64,000 nt of DNA from Streptomyces sp. HUAS 15-9 (GTDB lineage Bacteria > Actinomycetota > Actinomycetes > Streptomycetales > Streptomycetaceae), in the NCBI RefSeq assembly GCF_025642155.1, contig NZ_CP106798.1, forward strand, positions 6,944,001 through 7,008,000, given 5' to 3'. Of this stretch, positions 23,189 through 31,918 are shown piece by piece. The position numbers were made by a program, and so were the translations under genes. The stretch's first letter is position 1; each line of letters opens with the position of its first letter. The notes under the pieces were generated by a model. The model worked only from the letters and a program-made list of their open reading frames with translations, was not told where the DNA came from and made no database searches.

Positions 23189-24885
23189 GACAGCGCCTCC
23201 TCCGAAGCCCGCGCGGCCCAGGCGGCGAATCGCTCGTCGGCCGTGCGCTCCGCCTGGAAGCGCTTCAGCACCCGCTCGATGTAGTCGGGCAGTTCGTCCG
23301 AGGTGACCTTCAGACCGCGGACCTTGCGGCCGAACCCGGCCTCCAGGCCCAGCGCGCCACCGAGGTGCACCTGGTAGCCCTCGACCTGTTCGCCCTGGTC
23401 GTTCACGACGAGCTGGCCCTTGAGACCGATGTCCGCCACCTGGATACGGGCACAGGCGTTCGGGCAGCCGTTGAGGTTGATGGTGAGGGGCTCGTCGAAG
23501 TCCGGCAGGCGGCGCTCCAGTTCGTCGATCAGCTGCGCGCCGCGCTGCTTGGTCTCGACGATGGCGAGCTTGCAGAACTCGATGCCGGTGCAGGCCATCG
23601 TGCCGCGCCGGAACGAGGACGGCCGGGCGGTGAGGTCCAGCGCCTCCAGGCCCTCGACGAGCGAGTCGACCTGCCCCTCCTCGACGTCGAGGACGATCAT
23701 CTTCTGCTCGACGGTGGTGCGCACCCGGCCCGAACCGTGGGCCTCGGCCAGGTCGGCGACCTTTGTGAGCGTGGCGCCGTCGACGCGGCCGACCCGCGGG
23801 GCGAAGCCGACGTAGTACCGGCCGTCCCGCTGCCGGTGCACACCGATGTGGTCGCGCCACTGCTGGACGGGCTGCTCGGGAGCGGGTCCGTCGATCAGCT
23901 TGCGCCCGCCCAGGTACTCGTCCTCCAGCACCTGCCGGAACTTCTCCGCGCCCCAGTCGGCGACGAGGAACTTCAGGCGGGCCCGGTTGCGCAGCCGGCG
24001 GTAGCCGTAGTCACGGAAGATCGAGATGACGCCCTCGTAGACGTCCGGCACCTCGTCGAGGGGCACCCAGGCGCCGAGCCGCACACCCAGCTTGGGGTTG
24101 GTGGACAGACCGCCGCCGACCCACACGTCGAAGCCCGGTCCGTGCTCGGGGTGGCGTACACCGACGAACGCGACGTCGTTGATCTCGTGCACCACGTCCA
24201 GCAGCGGCGACCCGGAGATGGCCGTCTTGAACTTGCGGGGGAGGTTCGAGTACGCCTTGTTGTTCAGGACGCGGCGCTTCATCTCCTCCAACGCGGGCGT
24301 GGGGTCGATGATCTCGTCCTCGGCGATGCCCGCGACCGGGGAGCCGATCATCACACGCGGTGTGTCGCCACAGGCGGTGACGGTGGACAGGCCCACGCCC
24401 TCCAGCCGCTCCCAGATCGTGGGGACGTCCTCGATCCGGATCCAGTGGTACTGCACGTTCTGCCGGTCGGTGATGTCCGCGGTGCCGCGCGCGAACTCCT
24501 GGGAGATCTCACCGATGACCCGCAGCTGCCGGGTGGTCAGGGCGCCGCCGTCGATCCGCACCCGCAGCATGAAGTACTCGTCGTCCAGCTCCTCCGGCTC
24601 CAGGATCGCGGTCTTGCCGCCGTCGATCCCGGCACGCCGCTGCGTGTAGAGCCCCCACCAGCGCATACGCCCGCGCAGATCGCTGGGGTCGATGGAGTCG
24701 AAGCCGCGCTTGGAGTAGATCGTCTCAATGCGTGTCCGCACATTGAGACCGTCATCGTCCTTCTTGACCTGTTCGTTGCCGTTGAGCGGGGTGAAGTGAC
24801 CCGCGGCCCACTGACCCTCGCCGCGGTGACGGCTCACCTTGCGGCGGGGCGCGGAGGCGGCAGGGTTCTGTGGCGTGGCGGCCAT
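23185..24885 (-). CDS. Assimilatory sulfite reductase (ferredoxin type)
   Basis: Siroheme/[4Fe-4S] reductase of 566 residues converting sulfite to sulfide in the cytoplasm. It shows the duplicated nitrite/sulfite reductase ferredoxin-like halves (LRVRIDGGALTTRQLRVIGE; GRVRTTVEQKMIVLDVEEG). The cluster/siroheme Cys set is CTGIEFC near residue 440 and NGCPNACAR near 480. TACGDTPRVMIGSP is also typical. Nitrite reductase is the close alternative, but the cys operon and downstream siroheme chelatase make sulfite the likely substrate. ATG 24885 follows GAAGGACG. First full-length gene of the operon, 126 bp after a leader peptide. Confidence 0.94.
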   Translation of the reverse strand: MAATPQNPAASAPRRKVSRHRGEGQWAAGHFTPLNGNEQVKKDDDGLNVRTRIETIYSKRGFDSIDPSDLRGRMRWWGLYTQRRAGIDGGKTAILEPEELDDEYFMLRVRIDGGALTTRQLRVIGEISQEFARGTADITDRQNVQYHWIRIEDVPTIWERLEGVGLSTVTACGDTPRVMIGSPVAGIAEDEIIDPTPALEEMKRRVLNNKAYSNLPRKFKTAISGSPLLDVVHEINDVAFVGVRHPEHGPGFDVWVGGGLSTNPKLGVRLGAWVPLDEVPDVYEGVISIFRDYGYRRLRNRARLKFLVADWGAEKFRQVLEDEYLGGRKLIDGPAPEQPVQQWRDHIGVHRQRDGRYYVGFAPRVGRVDGATLTKVADLAEAHGSGRVRTTVEQKMIVLDVEEGQVDSLVEGLEALDLTARPSSFRRGTMACTGIEFCKLAIVETKQRGAQLIDELERRLPDFDEPLTINLNGCPNACARIQVADIGLKGQLVVNDQGEQVEGYQVHLGGALGLEAGFGRKVRGLKVTSDELPDYIERVLKRFQAERTADERFAAWAARASEEALS

Positions 24886-25011
24886 GGTTCTACGTCCTTC
24901 GGGACAGGCGGAAAGCGGCTCTGACCTGCGCGTATGGGCACATGCGGGCATACGTGCGCGGCGCTGCGCAGGAGGCGGGGAATGTCAGGGATGTCGGCGC
25001 TGCTGGGACTG

Positions 25012-25095
25012 TCAGCTCGCCGGACAGATGGCGCTGGACATGCGGCCGAGGTCGACGTGCCGCCGACTCACCAAGGCAATTCCAGTTCCAGACAT
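25012..25095 (-). CDS. Leader peptide of the sulfate-assimilation operon (27 aa, actinobacterial Cys-leader type)
   Basis: Short frame from ATG 25095 to TGA 25012, MSGTGIALV followed by SRRHVDLGRMSSAICPAS. The core SRRHVDLGRxSSAxC matches the actinobacterial family annotated as putative leader peptide, found ahead of sulfur genes. The single Cys lies near the end, so ribosome pausing on scarce Cys-tRNA could control whether downstream RNA opens. Between it and the reductase start, 24928-24959 can fold as GCGCGTATG against CATACG-(TG)-CGC. It is coding in a frame too short for usual gene finders. Attenuation is inference; the peptide match is direct. Confidence 0.8.
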   Translation of the reverse strand: MSGTGIALVSRRHVDLGRMSSAICPAS

Positions 25096-25117
25096 GACGG
25101 AAGCGTGTCATGGCAAT

Positions 25118-25175
25118 CTGGACTCAGTCCAGCTTCGTCCGTCATGTGGACATGTATGTCTCGATATGCGAGACA
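25118..25175 (-). promoter_or_regulatory. Cluster of three palindromes upstream of the sulfur-operon leader
   Basis: Three perfect inverted repeats lie just 5' of the leader: CTGGACTCAGTCCAG (25118-25132), CATGT-GG-ACATG (25143-25154) and TGTCTCG-N5-CGAGACA (25157-25175). The density and position point to a promoter/operator for the cys operon. Which regulator binds is unknown; the TGTCTCG...CGAGACA site is the best operator candidate because of its two 7-base arms and 5-base spacer. Confidence 0.6.
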
Positions 25176-25222
25176 AGAGTGTCGTCGATCACATAGGTGG
25201 TGCGGGCTCTTGTCGACGCAGG

Positions 25223-25795
25223 TCAGACCGGGTATGCGCCGGGCCAGGGACCCGGAGTGGGCTGCTCCTGCTCCGGTTCGACCTTGGTGTCGAACAGCTT
25301 GAAGCCCCGCCGCCGGTAGTTGTCCATCGCGAACTCGCCGTCCTTGCTGCACGTGTGCAGCCACACGCGCTTGGTCGGGACGCGCTGCGGCCAGCGTTCC
25401 GCCAGGTCCCAGGCCCGGGCCGCCCCGTACGAGAGCAGATGACCGCCAATGCGCCGGCCCCGGAACGCGGGGACGAGACCGAAGTAGACGATCTCCACGG
25501 CGCCGTCGTCCTGGGGGTCGAGCTCGACATAGCCGGCGGGGGTGCCGCGGTCGTGGGCCACCCAGGTCTCCACGCCCGGCCGGTCCAGGTGCTCGCGCCA
25601 CTGGGCGTAGGTCCAGCCGAGACGGTCGGTCCACAGGATGTCGCCGCCGACCGACGCGTACAGGAAGCGGCTGAACTCGGGGGAGGGCACCTCGGAGCGG
25701 ACGATCCGGACGTCGCCGTCGGGAGCGGCGGCGGGGAGGAGGTCGGCCGGCGACGTCTGTTCCAGGGACCAGGTGGTCACGGTGATGCTGCTCAT
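25223..25795 (-). CDS. GNAT-family N-acetyltransferase
   Basis: Acetyltransferase of 190 residues. The acetyl-CoA-binding stretch VYFGLVPAFRGRRIGGHLLS near residue 118 contains the RxxGxG/A motif. WVAHDRGTPAGYVELDPQDD and RVWLHTCSKDGEFAMDNYRR with GFKLFDTK complete the fold. Target unknown. ATG 25795 chosen as the first in-frame start after the upstream gene's stop at 25813; the frame is open further upstream only as a GC-rich shadow. Last gene before the cys operon promoter region. Confidence 0.88.
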   Translation of the reverse strand: MSSITVTTWSLEQTSPADLLPAAAPDGDVRIVRSEVPSPEFSRFLYASVGGDILWTDRLGWTYAQWREHLDRPGVETWVAHDRGTPAGYVELDPQDDGAVEIVYFGLVPAFRGRRIGGHLLSYGAARAWDLAERWPQRVPTKRVWLHTCSKDGEFAMDNYRRRGFKLFDTKVEPEQEQPTPGPWPGAYPV

Positions 25796-25812
25796 GCAGG
25801 CCAGGGAACCAT

Positions 25813-27147
25813 CTACCCCAGCGAACTGTCGATCGAGCTCATTGGGGCGGAGTAGAGCATCCGGTGCGACAGTGACCACACCTCGCCGGTCTCCTGCCAG
25901 TAGGAGAGCGAGCCCGCGCCCTCGGCCCAGCAGTGGTGTGTGTTGTCCGAGCCGCAGCGGGCGGCCTTCGCTCCCGAGGTGTCCTGGCGCCACAGGCTGC
26001 CGCGGCCGTCCGGGGAATCGGCCAGGCGTTCGACGTACCAGGAGGTCTTTGTGGTCCCGGGCGGGTGGTAGGCCAGTACGCCCCGGATCCCGGCCGCCCG
26101 TGTCTCGAAGGCCTCGACCGGGCCCACCCGCCCCGCCCGGTCCGCGGCGAGCAGGCCGCCGCGGGCGGGGTCGTCGCTGAAGGCGTAGCGCCACAGCCGG
26201 GCGTGCCGGTCGCTGTCGGGCGGGGTCCACTCGCTCATGACGAGGCTGTCGGGTGCCGATCCGCGGTCCAGGGAGAGGCCGCCGGGGCAGGGCGGCCCGT
26301 CCGTGCCGCACCGTCCGGCGGGGAAGCGGTAGGTGCCCACCGCGGGCATCACATAGCGGTAGCCGTCGGCCGACCAGCCGCCCGGCACCCGGCCGATCGC
26401 CGATTCGCCGACCGTGGTGCGCTGGATGCGGTTCACGTCGTAGACGTAGAGCGCCTCGGACCGTCCCGTACCGGCCGTGACCAGCAGCTTGTCCTGGTAC
26501 CAGACCATGCCGGAGACGGTCGAGGCCAGGCCCCGGTAGTCGCGGCCGTCGGCGGTGGGGACCACGAGCAGCACCCAGCTGTAGGTGAGGCGGGCGCGGT
26601 CGTCGGCGTCGACGAAGGCGACCTTGGCCAGTCCCCGCTCGGCGGCGGGGCCGGTCCTCGCGCTGTGCGTCCAGCCGGACAGGATCACCCGGTTCTCGCC
26701 CCAGGCGCCGTCGTCGTCGGCGTCCCCGGAGGTGGTCACCGACGCCGGACGCCAGTCGGGGTCGGTGGTGTCGGAGGGGTCCCAGCAGTATGCGTGCGCG
26801 GCGCGCGGCGCGACGGGCAGAGACTTCCGTGCGGCGGAGGTGCAGTCGGCGCTGTCGAGCAGGGTGCGGTCGGTGCCCTTCAGTACGGCGGAGACGCCGA
26901 CCGGGCGGCCCATCGCGCCGGCCAGCCGGTCGAGCGTGGCCTGCGGCACCAGTCGCTCCTGGAGCCGCAGCGGTTCGGTCTCGGCGGAGGAGGTTATCGG
27001 CTTGAGCGCGCCCGGGTTGTCGGCGACCGTGGCCTGCGAGGCGCTGATCATGGTGGCGGCCGCGGTGAGCGCGAGGGCGGTTCCGGTCAGGAACGCGCGC
27101 AGGGCGCGGCCCCGCTTGCGCCGGCGATGTCTGCCTCGATGCTTCAT
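25813..27147 (-). CDS. Secreted protein of unknown function
   Basis: Protein of 444 residues with a very basic start (MKHRGRHRRRKRGRALRAFL), a hydrophobic core at 20-35 and a likely cut after ASQATVA, so exported by Sec or Tat or anchored by its N-terminus. The rest is repetitive beta structure in the manner of a beta-propeller (LTYSWVLLVVPTADG, GMVWYQDKLLVTAGTGRSEA, GGWSADGYRYVMPAVGTYRF, LWRYAFSDDPARGGLLAADR) with six Cys that could pair outside the cell. I do not recognise a catalytic motif. ATG 27147 follows GAGGAGG. Transcribed leftward; GNAT gene follows after 17 bp. Confidence 0.8.
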   Translation of the reverse strand: MKHRGRHRRRKRGRALRAFLTGTALALTAAATMISASQATVADNPGALKPITSSAETEPLRLQERLVPQATLDRLAGAMGRPVGVSAVLKGTDRTLLDSADCTSAARKSLPVAPRAAHAYCWDPSDTTDPDWRPASVTTSGDADDDGAWGENRVILSGWTHSARTGPAAERGLAKVAFVDADDRARLTYSWVLLVVPTADGRDYRGLASTVSGMVWYQDKLLVTAGTGRSEALYVYDVNRIQRTTVGESAIGRVPGGWSADGYRYVMPAVGTYRFPAGRCGTDGPPCPGGLSLDRGSAPDSLVMSEWTPPDSDRHARLWRYAFSDDPARGGLLAADRAGRVGPVEAFETRAAGIRGVLAYHPPGTTKTSWYVERLADSPDGRGSLWRQDTSGAKAARCGSDNTHHCWAEGAGSLSYWQETGEVWSLSHRMLYSAPMSSIDSSLG

Positions 27148-27334
27148 GCTTCCTCCTCGGCGAGCCAACTGCGCCTGATGGTCCGTACGTTGACCGAGGA
27201 GCAGGTGGGGAGGCCCGTAGAGGGGATGCTACGGCAGCAAGCTGCGACAGAGGCAGAAGACCCCGCAAATATGCGGAAGATGCCCCCCGGATGTGCCGAA
27301 TCGGTACACGGCATATGCCCCCGGCGGTACCCTC

Positions 27335-28624
27335 TTACGGCGTGTGCGTGGCCGCCCACCGCTGTGTGACCGTCGGTGCCGTCGAGTGCGGCAGCAGGTC
27401 ACGGGGGTCCTCGGGCAGCAGCACCTCGACTTCGGCGTCTTCGCAGAAACGATACGGCCGGTGTTCCAGAAACGCCCCCAGATACCGCCGGATCCGTGAC
27501 ATCTCCGCACGCACCGTCACCGTACGGGACGGATCACCGAACATCTCCTCGGCCAGCCCCGCCGCACTGCTCCCCGAACGGCGCACCGCCAGCAGATAGA
27601 GCAACTCGGCGTGCCGGGGGCTGAGTTCACGCGACCAGGCGCCCGCACCGCCGCGGACGGACACCGACCAGCGGCGCGGCCGCGTCAGATCCAGCACCAC
27701 CCGGGAGGCGTCCGACGCCGGCGGCTCGTCCACCACGCGCACCAGCCACCCCCCGGCCAGCGGCTCCACCGCGCACAGACCGAACGCCGGCAGCCACCGG
27801 CGGCCCGCCGACATCGACTTGGGCAGCGCGAGGCGCCGTACGTACGGCATCCCCGTGACCGCCGCCGTCCAGCCGTCCCGGTCCACCGCCAGCGCCTGCC
27901 CGGCCAGCCGCGCCAGCACCGGCGCCGCCACCGCGCGCAGCCGCTCCAGCGAGGTCAGATGCAGCTCCCGCAGCCGCGCCTCGGCGAGTTTCGCCACCGA
28001 GTCGACCCAGGCGAGCGTCGCCGGATGCATCGTCTCCAGCGCGCCGCTGACGTCGACCACACCGAGCAGCCTGCCGTCCCGGGGGTCGGTGATCGGGGCG
28101 CCCGCACAGGTCCAGGAGGTGTGCGACCGGGCGAAGTGCTCGGCGGCGAAGACCTGGACGGGCTTGCGCACCACGGCCACGGTGCCCACGCCATTGGTGC
28201 CGACGACATCCTCCCGCCAGTCCGCGCCCAGTTCGAAACCGATCCCGTCCGCCTTGCGCAGCACCGGCGAACTGCCCTCGCGCCACAGCACCCTGCCGTC
28301 CCCGTCGGCGACCACCATGATGTGGTGGGCGACGTCGGCGACCGAAAGCAGACCCTCCCGCAGCACCGGCAGGACATGCCGCAGCGGCGACTCCTCCCGT
28401 CTGCGCCGCACCTCCTCGGGACTGAGCAGCCCCGATCTGAAGTCATGGTCCGGATCCACCCCGTTGCGCAGCATCCGCCCCCACGACTGCCCGATCACGG
28501 GGCGGGGCGCCATCCGCGCACGTTCACCGGCGAGTGCGGCCTCGCGCACCTCGCTGAGCAACCGAGCCGTCTGTGCCACGTCGACGGCCGCGAGCTGCGC
28601 CACGTTCATCGGCGGGTTCGCCAC
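27335..28624 (-). CDS. GAF-domain transcriptional regulator (GAF plus C-terminal winged helix)
   Basis: Regulator of 429 residues resembling the actinobacterial GAF proteins that sit beside dehydrogenase genes. The N-terminal segment ARLLSEVREAALAGERARMA is followed by the conserved WGRMLRNGVDP. The GAF domain (about 90-230) contains VGTNGVGTVAVVRKPVQVFA, SWTCAGAPITDPRDGRLLGV and VVDVSGALETMHP, as in AcoR/sigma-54 activator sensors. No AAA+ domain follows; instead the C-terminus (LSPRHAELLYLLAVRRSG, FGDPSRTVTVRAEMSRIRRY) looks like a DNA-binding helix set. GTG 28624 chosen because GGGAGG lies six bases upstream. Ligand and targets unknown. Confidence 0.83.
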   Translation of the reverse strand: MANPPMNVAQLAAVDVAQTARLLSEVREAALAGERARMAPRPVIGQSWGRMLRNGVDPDHDFRSGLLSPEEVRRRREESPLRHVLPVLREGLLSVADVAHHIMVVADGDGRVLWREGSSPVLRKADGIGFELGADWREDVVGTNGVGTVAVVRKPVQVFAAEHFARSHTSWTCAGAPITDPRDGRLLGVVDVSGALETMHPATLAWVDSVAKLAEARLRELHLTSLERLRAVAAPVLARLAGQALAVDRDGWTAAVTGMPYVRRLALPKSMSAGRRWLPAFGLCAVEPLAGGWLVRVVDEPPASDASRVVLDLTRPRRWSVSVRGGAGAWSRELSPRHAELLYLLAVRRSGSSAAGLAEEMFGDPSRTVTVRAEMSRIRRYLGAFLEHRPYRFCEDAEVEVLLPEDPRDLLPHSTAPTVTQRWAATHTP

Positions 28625-28913
28625 TGGGATCCTCCCGGCAACACTTGCGAACACATGCGTGTCAAGCCGTCCGGGCGGCGGTTTCCGGTCCGACTGCTGG
28701 TCTCATAGTGCCGTTTCGGACGCGGTGGAGGGACATGCTCCGCGCATATATGCCAGCAAGTTGCAACCCCTTGCAACCCTGGTGGACGGGCCGAGGGTGT
28801 CTGAAACTTGAGCAGCGCCGTTCCGAGCGGCGTTCGTGGCCTCGAACGGGGGCCGTGAAGCGGGGGTGGTGCCGTGTCGGCGCAGCATCACCCCCGCGAC
28901 CCCTGCCCGCGGG

Positions 28914-30551
28914 TCAGCCCGCCGGCCGGGCCCGGTCCACCACCGACGCCAGGTCCAGCGTGTACGGCAACGTCCCGAACGACGCGCCCCAGTCACCGCC
29001 GAGCCGGGACGCACAGAACGCGTCGGCGACCTCCGGCGGCGCGTACCGCACCAGCAACGACCCCTGCAGCACCAGCGCCATGCGCTCCACCAGCCGCCGG
29101 GCCCGCCCCTCGACGCCCTCCAGGTCGCCCAGTTCGGCCAGCAGATTCTTCACGGCCGCGTCGAGACGGTGGTCGGCGCCGCGCGCCCGGCCCACCTCCA
29201 GGAGGTAGGCGTTGAAGGCGTCCGGCTCCCGCTGGAGCGCCCGCAGCACATCCAGCGCCTGGACGTTCCCGGCGCCCTCCCAGATCGAGTTGAGCGGCGA
29301 CTCGCGTACCAGCCGGGGCAGCCCCGACTCCTCGACGTAGCCGTTGCCGCCCAGGCACTCGGCCGCCTCCACCGCCACCGGCGTACAGCGCTTGGTCACC
29401 CAGTACTTGGCGGCCGGCACCGCCAGCCGCAACAGCGCCTGCTCCTGCTCGCCCCCGTCGTCGTAAGCGGCCGCCAGCCGCAGCCCGAGGGCCGTCGCCG
29501 CCTCCGACTCCAGCGCCAGGTCGGCCAGGACGTTGCGCATCAGCGGCTTGTCCACCAGCTTCTGGCCGAACGCCGCACGGTGCGTGCAGTGGTGCACCGC
29601 CTGCGCCACCGCCTGCCGCATCAGCCCCGCCGAGCCGAGCACACAGTCCAGCCGGGTCGCCGCCACCATCCCGATGATGGTCCGCACCCCGCGCCCCTCC
29701 TCGCCCACCCGGCGCGCCCAGGTCCCGTCGAACTCGACCTCCGCGGAGGCGTTGGACCGGTTGCCCAGCTTGTCCTTGAGCCGCTGGATGAGGAACGTGT
29801 TGCGCGTGCCGTCCGCCAGCACCCGCGGCACGAGGAAACAGGTCAGCCCGGCGGGCGCCTGCGCGAGCACCAGGAAGCCGTCCGACATCGGCGCCGAGCA
29901 GAACCACTTGTGCCCGGTCAGCTCGTACGTCCCGGCCTCGGCCAGCGGCCGCGCGGCGGTCGTGTTCGCGCGTACGTCGCTGCCGCCCTGCTTCTCGGTC
30001 ATGCCCATCCCGAACACCACCCCGGCCTTCTGCCGGGGCGGCCGCAGCTCGCGCTCGTACAGGGTGGAGGTGAGCAGCGGCTCCCACTCGGCGGCGAGCT
30101 CCGGGTCGGTGCGCAGCGCGGGCACCGCCGCGTGGGTCATCGACAGCGGGCAGCCGTTGCCCGCCTCGGCCTGGGTCCAGACCAGGAACCCGGCGGCCCG
30201 GCGCACATGCCCGGCCGGACGCACCCAGGCGCTGGTCAGTCCCGCCGCGAGTCCCTTGCCGAGCAGCCGGTGCCAGGCCGGGTGGAAGTCGACCTCGTCG
30301 ATCCGGTTGCCGTACCGGTCGTGCGTGCGCAGCCGGGGCGGGTTCTCGTTCGCCTGCACCCCCCACTCCTGCACCTGCGCCGAGCCCGCGCTCCTGCCCA
30401 GCGCGGACAGCTCGTCGAGCACCTCGTCCAGCACGGCGGCGTCGGTGTGCCGCTCGACGGCCTCCACCAGGGCGCGGTCGGCGCCGAAGACGTCGTATCC
30501 GACCAGCGGCGGAGCCTGGTTCGTCACGGTGTGGGTGGTGGTGCGTGCCAT
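28914..30551 (-). CDS. Acyl-CoA dehydrogenase, AidB family
   Basis: FAD protein of 545 residues, the same length as E. coli AidB and matching its layout: an N-terminal helical domain, then MTHAAVPALRTDPELAAEW, GMGMTEKQGGSDVRANTTAA (FAD/substrate loop), GHKWFCSAPMSDGFLVLAQA, ATRLDCVLGSAGLMRQAVAQ, and CLGGNGYVEESGLPRLVRES near residue 410. AidB has weak isovaleryl-CoA dehydrogenase activity and binds DNA under alkylation stress; most actinobacterial members are untested. Downstream of this gene on the same strand is the GAF regulator (290 bp). Divergent from the BrkB-family gene. Confidence 0.9.
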   Translation of the reverse strand: MARTTTHTVTNQAPPLVGYDVFGADRALVEAVERHTDAAVLDEVLDELSALGRSAGSAQVQEWGVQANENPPRLRTHDRYGNRIDEVDFHPAWHRLLGKGLAAGLTSAWVRPAGHVRRAAGFLVWTQAEAGNGCPLSMTHAAVPALRTDPELAAEWEPLLTSTLYERELRPPRQKAGVVFGMGMTEKQGGSDVRANTTAARPLAEAGTYELTGHKWFCSAPMSDGFLVLAQAPAGLTCFLVPRVLADGTRNTFLIQRLKDKLGNRSNASAEVEFDGTWARRVGEEGRGVRTIIGMVAATRLDCVLGSAGLMRQAVAQAVHHCTHRAAFGQKLVDKPLMRNVLADLALESEAATALGLRLAAAYDDGGEQEQALLRLAVPAAKYWVTKRCTPVAVEAAECLGGNGYVEESGLPRLVRESPLNSIWEGAGNVQALDVLRALQREPDAFNAYLLEVGRARGADHRLDAAVKNLLAELGDLEGVEGRARRLVERMALVLQGSLLVRYAPPEVADAFCASRLGGDWGASFGTLPYTLDLASVVDRARPAG

Positions 30552-30703
30552 GTCTGCGAACCTACCCGGGGGCGACGGCGGTGGTCACCAGACTGACACA
30601 GCGGCCGGACCGGACGCGTCCGCTCCGGTCGGCCGGCGCCGGAGCCGTCCGGTGATCACCCCGGAAGGTGAGGACGGTGCGGCACGACGGATACCTTTAG
30701 GTC

Positions 30704-31858
30704 GTGCAGCCAGCAAGCGAACCCCCCGAGCAGCCGGCCGGTCGGCTCCACCGGGCCCGAGCCCTCTACCGGAACGTCTCCAAGCGCAGGACCGCCTGGC
30801 TGCTGCTGAAGGACACGGTGGACTCCTGCATGGAGTACCGCATCCTCGGCCTCGCCGCCGAGGCGGCGTTCTTCACGCTGCTGTCCGTGCCGCCCCTGCT
30901 GCTCAGCCTGATCGGGCTGCTCGGTTACGTCGACGCGTGGACCGGCGCCGACACCATCGCCGGCCTGGAGAACAACCTCCTGGAGGCGTCGCGCACCGTG
31001 CTGTCCGACAAGGGCGTGCGGGAGATCGCGGAGCCGATCCTGCACGACGTGATGAAGGGCGGCAGGCCCGACGTCATCTCCATCGGCTTTCTGTTCGCCC
31101 TGTGGTCGGGCTCGCGCGCGGTGAACGTCTTCATCGACACGATCACCGTGATGTACGGGCTCGACGGCGTCCGGGGCATCGTCAAGACCCGGATCATGGC
31201 GTTTCTGCTGTTCATCGTGGCGCTGCTGATCGGCTCGGTGGCGCTGCCGCTGATGGTGGCGGGGCCGGACGCGGTGGTGCGGATCGTGCCGTGGTCGGAG
31301 ACGGTCGTACAGGTCCTGTACTGGCCCGTCGTGATCATCCTGTCGATCGTCTTCCTGACGACGCTGTACCACGTGTCCGTGCCGGTCCGCTCCCCGTGGA
31401 TCGAGGACGTTCCCGGCGCGCTGGTCGCCCTCGCGATGTGGGTCCTGGGCAGCTTCCTGCTGCGCATCTACCTCACGAACACCATCGAGGGCGCCACGAT
31501 CTACGGCTCCCTCGCCGCCGCGGTCGCCGTACTCCTGTGGATCGGTGTGTCCGCCTTCGCGGTGCTGGTCGGCGCCGCGATGAACGCCGCGATCGACCGT
31601 GTCTGGCCGGCCGCCGCCACGGCAGCGGCCCGCGCCGCGAACGAACGCCTCCGGGAGGCGGAGGTCGCCGAGTACGTGGCCCGCGTGGCCGCGGCCCGCG
31701 AGGCCGACCCCGACGACCCCGACATGCCGTCCGAGTTCCCGGAACGCTGGTCCCGCTTCCTCCCTCCGGAGGATGTGACGGCCCGCCTGCGCACCCACGT
31801 GAAGAGCACGCACCACCCGCACAAGCCGAGCAGGGACGGCTCACACCAGGACAGGTGA
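30704..31858 (+). CDS. YihY/virulence factor BrkB family membrane protein
   Basis: Membrane protein of 384 residues with six predicted helices in the BrkB order: LGLAAEAAFFTLLSVPPLLL, SIGFLFALWSGSRAVNVFID, FLLFIVALLIGSVALPLMVA, YWPVVIILSIVFLTTLYHVS, VLGSFLLRIYLTNTIEGATI and LWIGVSAFAVLVGAAMNAAI. The C-terminus is a charged cytoplasmic tail rich in Ala/Arg/Glu. The family was once called RNase BN in error; its transport role is unsettled. GTG 30704 used; a TACCTT element 14 bases upstream suggests a short or absent leader. Confidence 0.9.
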   Translation: MQPASEPPEQPAGRLHRARALYRNVSKRRTAWLLLKDTVDSCMEYRILGLAAEAAFFTLLSVPPLLLSLIGLLGYVDAWTGADTIAGLENNLLEASRTVLSDKGVREIAEPILHDVMKGGRPDVISIGFLFALWSGSRAVNVFIDTITVMYGLDGVRGIVKTRIMAFLLFIVALLIGSVALPLMVAGPDAVVRIVPWSETVVQVLYWPVVIILSIVFLTTLYHVSVPVRSPWIEDVPGALVALAMWVLGSFLLRIYLTNTIEGATIYGSLAAAVAVLLWIGVSAFAVLVGAAMNAAIDRVWPAAATAAARAANERLREAEVAEYVARVAAAREADPDDPDMPSEFPERWSRFLPPEDVTARLRTHVKSTHHPHKPSRDGSHQDR

Positions 31859-31918
31859 CGCTTCCGAGGGGTTGACTCCGGGGCTCCTGCGTGGGGCGGT
31901 GGTGGGCGCAGCCGTCCG

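Noticed and set aside
28836..30596. Plus-strand frame of 586 codons opposite the AidB-like gene
   Set aside because: Shadow frame rich in Arg/Gly/His; the minus strand has clear acyl-CoA dehydrogenase motifs.
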